From: Halorientalis marina
GTDB taxonomy: Archaea; Halobacteriota; Halobacteria; Halobacteriales; Haloarculaceae
DNA length: 64,000 nt
Direction: 5' to 3'
NCBI RefSeq assembly: GCF_023028345.1
Contig: NZ_CP095489.1
Coordinates: 1-64,000 of the forward strand
Within the stretch, counting starts at the first letter, position 1, and the number at the start of each line of letters is the position of its first letter. Under the pieces are notes generated by a model that worked only from the letters and a program-made list of their open reading frames with translations, ran no database searches and had not been told where the DNA came from. Shown piece by piece: positions 41,263 through 49,549 of this stretch. The position numbers and the translations under genes were made by a program.

Positions 41263-41663
41263 CCGACGGCTGGGGCGATGCTTCCGGCATCGAGGGCAAC
41301 TACGAAGAGGGGGACGAGGCTGATTCCAGCGAAACGAGCGATGTGAGTGAAACGGTGGAATCCAGTTCATCGACCGAAACGACCGAATCGACTTCAACGA
41401 GTGAAACGAACGAAACGAGCAAAACGAAGACGAACATCAAGGACGAGTGGAACGGGCGGACGATCTACATTCCCGACGATGTCCTCGACGAGATGGAGGA
41501 CACCTACCTCGAGTCCCAGCTGAAGCTCCGCAAGGCGGGTCAGGACGAGTTTAAGAAGAACCGCCACTTCTACCCGCTACTCGTTCAGTTCGGTGTTGAG
41601 GCGCTCTCTGAGGCAGATGCCGAGGAAATCCAGACTCGGCTCTCGGAACTCGGCGACGAATGA
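41259..41663 (+). CDS. ParB-like partner with repeat-coded linker
   Basis: 134 aa. N-terminal acidic tail, a low-complexity linker of Ser/Thr/Glu/Asn triplets (SETSDVSETVES ... TSETNETSKTKTN), and a C-terminal domain WNGRTIYIPDDVLDEMEDTYLE resembling ribbon-helix-helix DNA binders used as centromere-binding partners. The linker is encoded by AACGA repeats in 9-bp phase (41333, 41378, 41396, 41405, 41414, 41423), the same pattern as the upstream iterons. ATGA overlap with parA confirms the operon. Confidence 0.7.
   Translation: MTDGWGDASGIEGNYEEGDEADSSETSDVSETVESSSSTETTESTSTSETNETSKTKTNIKDEWNGRTIYIPDDVLDEMEDTYLESQLKLRKAGQDEFKKNRHFYPLLVQFGVEALSEADAEEIQTRLSELGDE
41333..41427 (+). repeat. in-gene AACGA iterons, 9-bp phase
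   Basis: AACGA at 41333, 41378, 41396, 41405, 41414, 41423 and AACGG at 41351; all spacings are multiples of nine. The triplet reading frame turns each into a codon pair in a Glu-Thr-x repeat. Confidence 0.8.
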
Positions 41664-41832
41664 CCTCGCAGAGAACGAGGCCTGACAGTAGTTGAGGCCG
41701 GCCGTCTCAATGCATATGCTCTCACCTGTCTACCTGTTTCTTGAACTGGATCGTAGACTGGATACTCAATCAGCTACTGTATTCGCACCCTGTTAGGGAA
41801 GCAGAGAAAGGGATACCACTACCTCCAGAAAC

Positions 41833-42246
41833 TTAGTCGTAATAGTGCAGACGTTCGACAACCTCCGCGAAGGCAACGTTTGTCTGGACATCAGTGATCT
41901 CGACAGTAACACGTTCGCCCTGTTCGGTATTGGGAACTATGACGACGAAGCCGCGCTCGACACGGGTAATGCCGTCGCCCTGCTCGCCGATATCTTCGAT
42001 TTCGACAGTCCGTTGCTCTCCCTCTTCAACGGGCGGCGCCTGTGGAGTATGCGTGGACTGGGGTTTCGTGTCGGTCCCACCGGCAGTATCCGATGTCGGT
42101 GTGGCCAGCACAGCTACACGATACGTCTGACCGGGCTGGAGATCACCACTCTGAACCTCCTGTTCTGGGACTTCGATAACAGACGAGCCGTTGCGTTTCT
42201 CGACAGACGCAGAGAACAGACAACGAAGTTGGTCAGGAATATCCAT
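41833..42246 (-). CDS. TRAM-domain protein, copy 2
   Basis: 137 aa from MDIPDQLRCLFSASVEKRNGSSVIEVP. Same plan as copy 1 at 37720: an N-terminal module, a Ser/Thr/Pro linker, and a TRAM barrel (TVEIEDIGEQGDGITRVERGFVVIVPNTEQGERVTVEI). The open frame begins at 42387 but ATG 42246 matches the N terminus of the paralogue. Probable RNA chaperone. Just downstream of the partition genes, opposite strand. Confidence 0.8.
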   Translation of the reverse strand: MDIPDQLRCLFSASVEKRNGSSVIEVPEQEVQSGDLQPGQTYRVAVLATPTSDTAGGTDTKPQSTHTPQAPPVEEGEQRTVEIEDIGEQGDGITRVERGFVVIVPNTEQGERVTVEITDVQTNVAFAEVVERLHYYD

Positions 42247-42361
42247 CAGTCGTAACCTACACAGCTTGTCTAGCGGAAAACACTTGATTCTACTCCTCAA
42301 CAGTCCGTCAGACGATCTCGGGCAGATGGGAAGCCACAAATCCAAGGAATCACATCGGCAC

Positions 42362-42526
42362 ATGATGAGCGACTGCCTTTCTCTCAAAGAACAGGCAGCA
42401 GATCATCTCAGGACAGCCCTCAACGCGGACGATCCTGACACGAAAAATTTCCACATCCGGAGTGCGCTTCAGTTCGAGGAGTGCATCGAGGCGACAGAAC
42501 GAACTGAACACGCCCAAGCCGATTGA
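42362..42526 (+). CDS. small helical acidic protein
   Basis: 54 aa, MMSDCLSLKEQAADHLRTAL ... HAQAD. Predicted as two helices (SLKEQAADHLRTALNADDPDTKNFHIRSALQFEECIEA in order), typical of haloarchaeal small proteins with a DxxxKNFHIRSALQ pattern. Divergent from the TRAM gene. No function known. Confidence 0.5.
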   Translation: MMSDCLSLKEQAADHLRTALNADDPDTKNFHIRSALQFEECIEATERTEHAQAD

Positions 42527-42534
42527 CGCTGGGG

Positions 42535-42690
42535 TTACTGTTCCGGCGCAACGACATCTTCACACACCGGGCACTCAGCCCAAATGCCCTGAGTGCTGTC
42601 ATTCTTCTCGTATTCGACAAGGAGCCACGCCTCAGAGATCTGCTTGCCACACGCCGGACAGCGACCGAGAGACGAGTCGTCGGTGTTCAT
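42535..42690 (-). CDS. small zinc protein (DUF7837-like)
   Basis: 51 aa, MNTDDSSLGRCPACGKQISE then AWLLVEYEKNDSTQGIWAECPVCEDVV. Two C-x2-C pairs and the phrase LVEYE ... WAECPVC match a conserved haloarchaeal single-domain family, remembered as DUF7837. The stop is 9 bp from the convergent gene's stop. Likely metal-binding; function unknown. Confidence 0.6.
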   Translation of the reverse strand: MNTDDSSLGRCPACGKQISEAWLLVEYEKNDSTQGIWAECPVCEDVVAPEQ

Positions 42691-42869
42691 ACAGGGTGGA
42701 AGGAGCGTGTGACTGATTCCTCCGAATTGATAGTGGAGCGTCCTCGAATGTAAGAGTTCGGCAGACAGCCACTCTCCAAGACACCGTGTTTCCGGTGGAC
42801 TTGATTGTCTGCCACAGCTATAGTCTCCGATAAAACTTTTTACTCGATTTGTGTTGCAGTAGATTATTA

Positions 42870-43182
42870 ATCATCTCAACGAGATCTCTATCGAAGAACT
42901 GCAAAGAGTCCTCGACAATGTTGAGGGAAAAAGCTTATCGAGAGGCTGTTAGCGGCAATTGCGTAGAAGAATGGTGTAACATAAGCTGAATTATCCGAGT
43001 GGTACGACATCCAGCGGTGCACGATCTATAACTGGTTCAAGCGACTCGACACTGACGAGTCGCTTGAGCAGGCTATGTCTGATGATAAACGAGCTGAGAG
43101 AAAGCGCAAGCTATCAGAAGCACCGCAAGAAGAATTCGAAGAGACTATTCACGATCCACCTAAAGAAGTCGAATCAACGCGC
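42870..43182 (+). pseudogene. IS630-type transposase relic, N-terminal part
   Basis: Translations in two frames give HLNEISIEELQRVLDNVEGK, IERLLAAIA, then AELSEWYDIQRCTIYNWFKRLDTDESLEQ and DDKRAERKRKLSEAPQEEFEETIHDPPKEV, matching the N-terminal HTH of IS630-type transposases, with a frameshift near 42935 and in-frame stops. It continues after the IS6-type insert at 43183-43877 with VEYSIRCRRLLKEAGLS. Confidence 0.65.
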
Positions 43183-43877
43183 GGCATTGTTCAGATTAGA
43201 TGGTTCCACGCGAACGCAAAGGTTTGAAGCCATGTTTCGGCGGAGTCAGCTGAGGCGTGGCAGAAATGGTTTGCAAACTGCTCCGTTCGTCTATTTACCT
43301 CTTTAAAACACGTTCGACGGCATGCCGATTTCCATGGGTGACGTGCTGAGATCGGATATTTTTCCTCGAACAGCGCGGCTTGCTACCATGGTGTGCCATC
43401 GACGAGAAACACGGCGTCAGGGACGCCATATTTCTCTTGGGGTTCCTGCAAGAACTTTTTGTTAGGACGATTGCTCGGGTCGAAAACAGCCGTACATGCA
43501 AAAACCCATTTGTTTCGGGATTGACTGCAGTGTACAGCCAGAATCGTTGATCGTAGAGTTGAACTACGGTTTCGTCGACTGCGACGTGATTCGGGAGTTT
43601 GCCGTCCTCTGGCTGTAAATCGGCTTTCTACACCCAGCTGTGAACGGTGGATCGAGCGCGTTGGACACCAAAAATATAGAGCAATCAAATAGTATTCAAA
43701 ATCGATAATTCTACCGCATAGAGGTGGATACTGAATTCCATCAACGGCTCCCGTGTTGCTTCTCGCTCAATGAAATCTAACTCGATACAGTCGCTAAGGC
43801 TGCTGAGACAGGCGAAATCAGGCATAGGAACTTATATTTCGGCCCCCTCGTTCCTCAGACCTTATCTGAACAGTGCC
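43183..43877 (-). mobile_element. IS6-type element relic, copy 1
   Basis: Ends read GGCATTGTTCAGATTAG on the left and GGCACTGTTCAGATAAGG on the right (reverse strand), an IS6-like terminal repeat. The transposase on the minus strand keeps fragments (VHSWV, QTPESRRSRRN, NKKFLQEPQEKYGVPDAVFLVDGTPW) in several frames with stops. Length 695 bp, inserted in the IS630-type relic. No clear target duplication remains. Confidence 0.65.
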
Positions 43878-44219
43878 ACGTGTCGGCGCCCACGCCGGCG
43901 ATTGCCTAAGAATATCTTCAGGAAGCGTATGATGTCGAATACTCAATCCGTTGTCGGCGGTTGCTCAAAGAAGCGGGATTGAGTTGTCAAAAATCCCGCC
44001 GGAAAGCCGCCGAAGCCGACAAAGACGAGCGAGAAGCGCTCCACGACGGACTCAAAAAGCGGCAGGTGGTGGACACCACCGTAGTCTGTATTGACCAAAC
44101 CAGAAATCCGTGCAAGTTGAGCCGCGTGGTTCCGCGCGGCATGCGGCCCTCTGTCAAACTCTCTGGCCAACGTGACAGGGTCTGCTAGGTGCGATCATCG
44201 AGGATGGCGATTCCTTTTT
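43878..44219 (+). pseudogene. IS630-type transposase relic, middle part
   Basis: YLQEAYDVEYSI, CRRLLKEAGLSCQKSRRKAAEADKDEREALHDG, then VVCIDQT (first Asp of the catalytic triad) and RPSVKLSGQRD, and LLGAIIEDGDSFF up to the IS1595 insertion. Frame slips are present. The same gene resumes at 45216. Confidence 0.65.
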
Positions 44220-45215
44220 CGCTCTTGCGAAGTAGATTGTTGATAGCGAGAGCTGCGGCTGAAAGTCGAAGAGGGCAAGGGCACCGCGCCAGCGGTGCCC
44301 GATATGTTCCCAATACGCCGGTTTGTGTCGGAATCGGCTGCAGCGGACCTGCTCCAACAGGTTCGCTGGCGTGATGGCGTCGAGTGCCCCCGCTGCCGTT
44401 CTGACCTGACGGTCAGAAACGGCAGCTATCGGGTGTATCAACGGTATTTGTGTAAGAATTGCGGTCGAACATTCAACGACAAGACCGGCACGATCTTCGC
44501 CCACTCGAAACTCTCGCTGAAAGAATGGTACTTCACGATCTACGTGTTCTTACGGTTCAACACGAGTATTCAACAGATTGAGGCGGAACTCGATCTTTCG
44601 TACAGAACGGTCAGACGGCGCGTCGAGCGCTTCGCGAGAGCGCTCGACGCGCCTTCGATCACGCTGTCTGGACCGGTCGAAATTGACGAAGTGTACGTCT
44701 CTGCTGGCCTCAAAGGCCGCGAGCGCGACCAGGAGTCGCGCTCGCGTGGCCTGTCCACGCGTGGCCGAGGATCGTACGACGGCGATAAACCGCCGGTGTT
44801 TACGCTGGCCGATCGTGGTTCTGGCGACCGGTACGTCGTGCCAGCGAAATCCGCCGACGAATCGACGATTCGACTCCTGCTTGCTGACCACGACGAGGAG
44901 TCGCTGACCGTCTATACGGACGGATTTCGGGCCTACGATCCGCTCGAAGAAGACGACGCTTTCACCCGCAAATACGTCGTCCACGGCGATGGAGAATACG
45001 CTGACGGCGACATCCACGTCAATACCTGCGAGAGCCACGCGTCGCTGACGCGACGGTGGCTCTCGCCCCACCGAGGAGTGTCAAAAGACAAACTAACACC
45101 GTATCTCAGAGCCTTTCAGCTCCGGCAAGAACTCTACAGAAAACCAGGTGACGAAGCACTCAAACATGCTCTCGACGCTGCCCTCTGAAAATCAACAACG
45201 TGCTTCACAAGAGCG
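44220..45215 (+). mobile_element. intact IS1595-type element
   Basis: 996 bp. Left end CGCTCTTGCGAAGTAGATTG and right end, on the reverse strand, CGCTCTTGTGAAGCACGTTG, a 20+ bp imperfect terminal repeat. Flanked on both sides by TTCCTTTTT (44211-44219 and 45216-45224), a 9-bp (or 8-bp plus T-run slippage) target duplication. It contains one complete transposase gene. It split an IS630-type relic. Confidence 0.8.
44295..45188 (+). CDS. IS1595-type transposase
   Basis: 297 aa. N-terminal zinc ribbon CPRCRSDLT ... RYLCKNCGRTFND, HTH-like helix (QQIEAELDLSYRTVRRRVERF), then the DDE core PVEIDEVYVSAGLKG, LTVYTDGFRAY and the NTCESHASLTRRWLSPHRGVSKDKL end motif with the final Asn/His triad variant. 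Domain order fits the IS1595 family (ISXO2-like). Appears intact and may be mobile. Confidence 0.85.
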   Translation: MPDMFPIRRFVSESAAADLLQQVRWRDGVECPRCRSDLTVRNGSYRVYQRYLCKNCGRTFNDKTGTIFAHSKLSLKEWYFTIYVFLRFNTSIQQIEAELDLSYRTVRRRVERFARALDAPSITLSGPVEIDEVYVSAGLKGRERDQESRSRGLSTRGRGSYDGDKPPVFTLADRGSGDRYVVPAKSADESTIRLLLADHDEESLTVYTDGFRAYDPLEEDDAFTRKYVVHGDGEYADGDIHVNTCESHASLTRRWLSPHRGVSKDKLTPYLRAFQLRQELYRKPGDEALKHALDAAL

Positions 45216-45554
45216 TTCCTTTTTTTTTTTCTCCCAATTCAAAGAGTACGTCACCGCCTTCCACGCCGAACATATCATGCTTATATTAAGTGAAGAGTTC
45301 GAAGATGACCTGCTCGTGGTGCTGGATGAAGCGCTGTACTTCTAGGCGTCGGCCGTCACGGACCTAACCACCCGTGACCCCGCCTTCGTGACGTTACCGG
45401 CTATTCGCTAGAACTGAACCCGGTCGGAGAGTGCTGGAGACAGCTTCAAGCGTCTCTTAGCAACCGCCTCTTTAAGTCACTCGACGAGCTGACAACAGCG
45501 ATTGATACAGCTCTCGACCAACTCTCTATTCCAAAAGTGAGTAGCTATTTCTAA
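45216..45554 (+). pseudogene. IS630-type transposase relic, C-terminal part
   Basis: SQFKEYVTAFHAEHI, EEFEDDLLVVLDEALYF (second Asp), a stop, then NPVGECWRQLQASLSNRLFKSLDELTTAIDTALDQL (the Glu of the triad is in ECWRQLQ) and a stop at 45552. Completes the relic begun at 42870, which is interrupted twice. Confidence 0.7.
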
Positions 45555-45598
45555 TGACTACTATAGTGATTGGGTGAGACGCTCCAGTCGTTCGGTTA

Positions 45599-45790
45599 GT
45601 GTTCACACTGGTGAATTACCTGTTGCGGAATCTGTGGCTGATTGCCCGCTGGGGCGGGCGAGCACTATCCGTCTGCTTTGAGGTATTCTGGAGGTGGATC
45701 GACCACGCCCTCGATGAGATGCTTCGTCGGAAGTGGGAAGTTCTGACCGATGGTGTTGGGGTTCCTACGATATATAGCCTACTGAACGGG
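45599..45790 (+). pseudogene. possible IS4-type transposase tail
   Basis: LVNYLLRNLWLIARWGGRALSVCFEVFWRW and LRRKWEVLTDGVGVPTIYS resemble the C-terminal end of haloarchaeal IS4/ISH8-type transposases. Only this fragment is present; the rest of the frame looks random. Low confidence. Confidence 0.35.
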
Positions 45791-45970
45791 GGGTCAGTCA
45801 CTCCACATCCAGTTGTAGCTCTCTGGAGAGCGACCGCTTTGACTCTCACATGTGACGACTGTGCTCTCACTACTGTGAGACAACCATCTCCGCATCCGTC
45901 GTCCAAGTTTCTGGGAGGACCCAACCTCTCTTCCCCGGAAAATCGAGTTAGCCGTCAGGAACGATGTGAA

Positions 45971-46720
45971 CTAACGATAATAGAGTTCGACTTCAATAAC
46001 ATTTGCGGCCTCTAACAAAGAGTCAATAATGTCCTTCTGGTGTGACTTCTTAGCAGGGACATACATTGATATTGCGCCCGCGACTTCTCCACTCTCTGAG
46101 TCAGTGATTGCTGTTCCTATTCCTTGTAATCCGATACCAATCTCCTCGCGATCAATTGCGTATTCTTGGTTTCTTATGTTTCTCAGTTCGCTTTGTAACT
46201 CATTTTCATCAGTAATAGTCTGGTCAGTAACCGCTGCAAGCCCCCGAGATTCAATTATGTCCTCTACTTTTTCTTCTGGGGAATGGGCGAGAATTGCTTT
46301 TCCAGGTGCAGCTGAATGAAGAAGAAAATGTGTTCCTTCGTGGATTAGTGCGTTCTGCATATTCTCTCCGCTTACTGTATAAAGGACAACACCGTATCCG
46401 CGTTCTTCGATAGTCAGTACTACTGGTGCACCTTTTGAGGTAGCGAGATCTCTAAGTACCGGTCTAGCCGTTCGAAACAACTCATTTCGTTTCCGTCGGT
46501 TTCCTCCCAGGTTCAAAAATTTGTGACTCAGACAATATTCACCATTCAAATTGATGACATAACCTTCCTCTGTGAGGGTCCGTAAATAATCGTGGACAGT
46601 GCTTCGGTTCATCTCTAGCTCATCAGCAAGCTTCGTAGCTGTTAGATTGCTGAACTCCGAGAGTAGTTGGATTATATCGAATGCGGTTCGGACCGACTTT
46701 ATCGATTTTGAGGAGGTCAT
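45971..46720 (-). CDS. IclR-family transcriptional regulator
   Basis: 249 aa. N-terminal winged HTH (FSNLTATKLADELEMNRSTVHDYLRTLTEEGYV) and C-terminal effector-binding domain (FLLHSAAPGKAILAHSPEEKVEDII ... AIDREEIGIGLQGIGTAI). IclR regulators respond to small acids, often in aromatic or acyl-CoA pathways; this one lies next to acyl-CoA degradation genes. ATG at 46720 is chosen because a TATA box (AATATTTAAG, 46741-46750) lies about 27 bp upstream; the open frame extends to 46849. A palindrome at 46751-46767 sits directly upstream of the TATA box. Confidence 0.9.
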   Translation of the reverse strand: MTSSKSIKSVRTAFDIIQLLSEFSNLTATKLADELEMNRSTVHDYLRTLTEEGYVINLNGEYCLSHKFLNLGGNRRKRNELFRTARPVLRDLATSKGAPVVLTIEERGYGVVLYTVSGENMQNALIHEGTHFLLHSAAPGKAILAHSPEEKVEDIIESRGLAAVTDQTITDENELQSELRNIRNQEYAIDREEIGIGLQGIGTAITDSESGEVAGAISMYVPAKKSHQKDIIDSLLEAANVIEVELYYR

Positions 46721-46740
46721 GTGGAATTCTATCAGTGGTG

Positions 46741-46750
46741 AATATTTAAG
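46741..46750 (-). promoter_or_regulatory. TATA box for the IclR gene
   Basis: On the minus strand CTTAAATATT, about 27 bp before the ATG at 46720; suggests a leaderless transcript. Confidence 0.55.
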
Positions 46751-46767
46751 TGTTGATGATGTCGACA
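46751..46767. promoter_or_regulatory. palindrome, probable IclR operator
   Basis: TGTTGATGATGTCGACA, matching two other 17-bp palindromes at 50604 and 50709 (TGTTGATRATATCRACA). Position at the BRE/TATA of the IclR gene suits autorepression. Confidence 0.5.
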
Positions 46768-46923
46768 AGGCAGTGTTTAGATACTTGAGTTCAAACGCTG
46801 GATGATTATCAAATATACTAGCAACAGCAGACGAACTTATACTGGTCACACTATCGATGTTCGGTTAACACTGGCAGTAATATTTCCAAGGTGGATGCCA
46901 CCCTGACCTCAGCAGCTGAAATC

Positions 46924-47619
46924 GGTAGTGTTCAGATAAGTTGGTTCCATGCGAAAGCGAACGCTTGAAGCCAATTTTCGACGCTGCTTGCTTTGGAGTG
47001 GCTGAAGCAGTTTGAGAACTGGTTTGTTCGTCGTTTTAGTTCTTGAAAGACACGTTCGACGCTGTTCCGATTACCATGTTTTTCGTATCTGTAATTGAGG
47101 CCGTATCGGTGCAGTGTTGCTTGCAGCCACGGTGCAGAATCGACGAGAACGACCGCGTCGTCGACGAGATATTTGTCGCGGAGTTCAATAAGAAATATCT
47201 CGATAATCGCTTGATTTCTAGTCGGAGAAAGCTTGACGTTCAGCAAGCGGTTCGTGTTGGAATCGACAGCAGCGTACAGCCAGGACCGTTCGTCGTTCAG
47301 CTGGATCACGGTCTCGTCAACCGCGACATGATCCGGGTTCGCGCCATCGAGCGGCTGTAGTTTGGCCTTTTACACCCAGTTGTGAACGGTTGTTCGACAG
47401 CGTTTGACACCCAATATGTCAAGAATTGAACTATAATAGAATGTGATAGTCAGGCCAGATGGAGTCGGATACCGAGCTTCTTCGCGGGTTCGGGTGTCGC
47501 CTCTCGCTCCAGAAAATCTAACTCGAAGCAGGCGCTACCTCTGATGAGGCGGGCGATTTCTGGCATTGACCACTAGAAGTTCGCTCCGCCTCACTCTTCA
47601 TCCTTATTCGAACACCGCC
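46924..47619 (-). mobile_element. IS6-type element relic, copy 2
   Basis: Ends GGTAGTGTTCAGATAAG and, reverse, GGCGGTGTTCGAATAAGG. The transposase reading on the minus strand keeps VQLN-type motifs (IQLNDERSWLYAAVDSNTNRLLNVKL, VDDAVVLVDSAPWLQATLHRYGL, EKHGNRNSVERVFQELKRRT), but the 5' part is broken by stops and frame slips. Sibling of copies 1 and 3. Confidence 0.7.
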
Positions 47620-48142
47620 TAGAATCTTGCTTTCGGCTATTTGGTCGCCTGCAGTTAGAGTTCGAGACTTGGCAAATCGGCACTTACTGCCTTAATCCTA
47701 CTTCGGGGGTTTAATCTTGATCCGTCCGAGCCACTGTAAAATCGATCGAATGTACTGTATCCACCGAGCTGAGCAACTGACGTTTGCCCGAGCGAACACA
47801 TCTGTTGAGCGGAAGAAATACCCGTTAGTTTGCTGAATGACTGGTACTGCTTCGGACGGCAAGCGGCATCTTTCGTTCGGATACGGCTGAATCACGGTTC
47901 TATCGCCTATTTGGACTTGAGTAGCTGAACCGCGGAAGTAAGATTAACCGAACACAAATGGCCAGCTCCGGGAATCATCCTGGTGTTCGCCATCTCGAAC
48001 ACCGAACCGTTGTTTGAGCTTCTATAACCGTGACTTAACAACTATTCAACGCAGCACGACAATCTACGAGAAAAAATTCTAACGGTTACTATAGAACGGA
48101 TGGCCCCCATCTTGTCCCAACAGAAACTCACGGCTTCATTTA
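47620..48142. other. non-coding stretch
   Basis: 520 bp between the IS relic and the acyl-CoA dehydrogenase gene. A 65-codon frame on the minus strand (47698-47895) has no support. Nothing else identified. Confidence 0.4.
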
Positions 48143-49285
48143 TTAATGGAAAAGTTGCTCTGCGATGGTGTTCCGGAGGACCTCGCTGGTGCCCTCGTAA
48201 ATCTCGTTGAGCTTCGCGTCGCGGTAGTAGCGCTCCACGGGGAAGTCCTTCGTGTAGCCGTAGCCGCCGTGGATCTGGATGCCCTCATTGGCGACCTCGC
48301 GGCTCACCTCGCTCGCGTAGAGTTTGGCCTGTGCGGCCTCCTTGATGAAGTTCTCCCCGCGAATCTTCTTGTCGGCGGCGTCGTGCATCAGCAGGCGCGC
48401 GGCGCGGGTCTTCGTGTCCATGTCGGCGAGTTTGTGCTGGATGGACTGGAAGTTCGAGATGGGCTGGTCGAACTGCTCCCGGTCCTGGCTGTACTCGAGG
48501 GCGGCGTCGAGCGCGGCCTGTGCGATGCCGACCGAGCGGGCAGCGATGGTGATGCGCCCGCCGTTGAGTGTCTTGAGCGCGTGGACGAACCCGCGGCCTT
48601 CCTCGCCGAGCAGCCGGTCCTCGGGAATCCACATGTCGTCGAACCGGAGTTCGGCGGTCGGACAGCCCTTGTCGCCGACCTTGTCCTCCGTCCCCTCAAC
48701 GATGAAGCCGTCGTCCTCCTCCGGGCGGACGACGAACGAGGAGATGCCCTTGTTGCCGGCGTCGGGGTCCGTCTTCGCGAACAGCGTGACGGTGTCCGCG
48801 ACCGAGCCGTTCGAGATCCAGAGCTTGTTGCCGTTGACGAGGTAGCCGTCGCCGTCCTTCTCGGCGGTCGTCTCCATCGCGGGGACGTCGGAGCCGGCGC
48901 CCGGCTCGGAGAGAGCGAACGCGCCGATGTCCTCCCCCTCCGCGAGCGGGGTGAGGTACTCCTCCTTCTGGGCTTCGTCGCCGAAGGCGTACACCATGTT
49001 GCCGGCCAGCGAGATGTGCGCGGCGACGATGGTGCCGAGGCCGCCCGAGCCCCGGGCGATCTCCTCGAGCGCCATCGGGTAGCTGTGGTAGTCGAGGCCG
49101 GCGCCGCCGTACTCCTCGGGGAACGGCATCCCCATCAGCCCGAGGTCGGCGAGTTCGTCGACGAGGTCCCTCGGGAACTCGTCCTCGTGGTCGATTTCCG
49201 AGGCCCGCGGGACGACCTCCTCGTCCACGAACTCGGAGACCATGTCCTTGATTTGCTTCTGCTCCGGCGAGAGACTGAGATGCAT
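48143..49285 (-). CDS. acyl-CoA dehydrogenase, copy 1
   Basis: 380 aa. N-terminal alpha domain ([26 protein letters not shown]), FAD/substrate segment [16 protein letters not shown] and [18 protein letters not shown], and C-terminal [43 protein letters not shown]; the [15 protein letters not shown] motif with the catalytic Glu is visible. It oxidises acyl-CoA to enoyl-CoA. It is markedly GC-rich compared with the surrounding 45-60 kb region. ATG 49285 is preferred to upstream codons on family length. Separated from the rest of the gene set by an IS insertion. Confidence 0.92.
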   Translation of the reverse strand: MHLSLSPEQKQIKDMVSEFVDEEVVPRASEIDHEDEFPRDLVDELADLGLMGMPFPEEYGGAGLDYHSYPMALEEIARGSGGLGTIVAAHISLAGNMVYAFGDEAQKEEYLTPLAEGEDIGAFALSEPGAGSDVPAMETTAEKDGDGYLVNGNKLWISNGSVADTVTLFAKTDPDAGNKGISSFVVRPEEDDGFIVEGTEDKVGDKGCPTAELRFDDMWIPEDRLLGEEGRGFVHALKTLNGGRITIAARSVGIAQAALDAALEYSQDREQFDQPISNFQSIQHKLADMDTKTRAARLLMHDAADKKIRGENFIKEAAQAKLYASEVSREVANEGIQIHGGYGYTKDFPVERYYRDAKLNEIYEGTSEVLRNTIAEQLFH

Positions 49286-49549
49286 GAATCTAAATGCAGA
49301 GGGCTTCATGATATATCTTAATATAACGTCGAACGTGTGATAAACTCTATCAATGCTTTGAGCATCTCCCAGCCAAGTTTTCTCCGCGTTCATAGTTGGT
49401 GATTGCGACGACGAGTCGAAAGGACAGCGTAAGAAACCGGCAAGCGAGTCGAGTGTCACGTGCATCGCCCTCTTCTGAGGCTTGTTTGCTCTCGGTGACC
49501 TCGGCTGCAATCAGACTGGTCGATCCGGTTGAACGATTGGAGAGCTGTA

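Noticed and set aside
40597-41397. Minus-strand frame antisense to parA
   Set aside because: Low-complexity Arg/Val/Leu shadow; the sense frame has ParA motifs.
41833-42387. Full 184-codon frame as the TRAM gene
   Set aside because: The first 47 codons match nothing in the paralogue and would overlap the upstream region of the divergent small gene; ATG 42246 aligns with the paralogue start.
45599-46015. A 138-codon functional gene
   Set aside because: Only the first third resembles a transposase tail; the rest is unrelated in composition and overlaps the end of the IclR gene.
47698-47895. A 65-codon minus-strand gene
   Set aside because: No start signal, no family, and no neighbour linkage.
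48146-49321. Long plus-strand frame antisense to acyl-CoA dehydrogenase
   Set aside because: Rich in Val, Leu, Glu and Arg with no domain; typical shadow frame of a GC-rich gene whose sense frame carries all dehydrogenase motifs.
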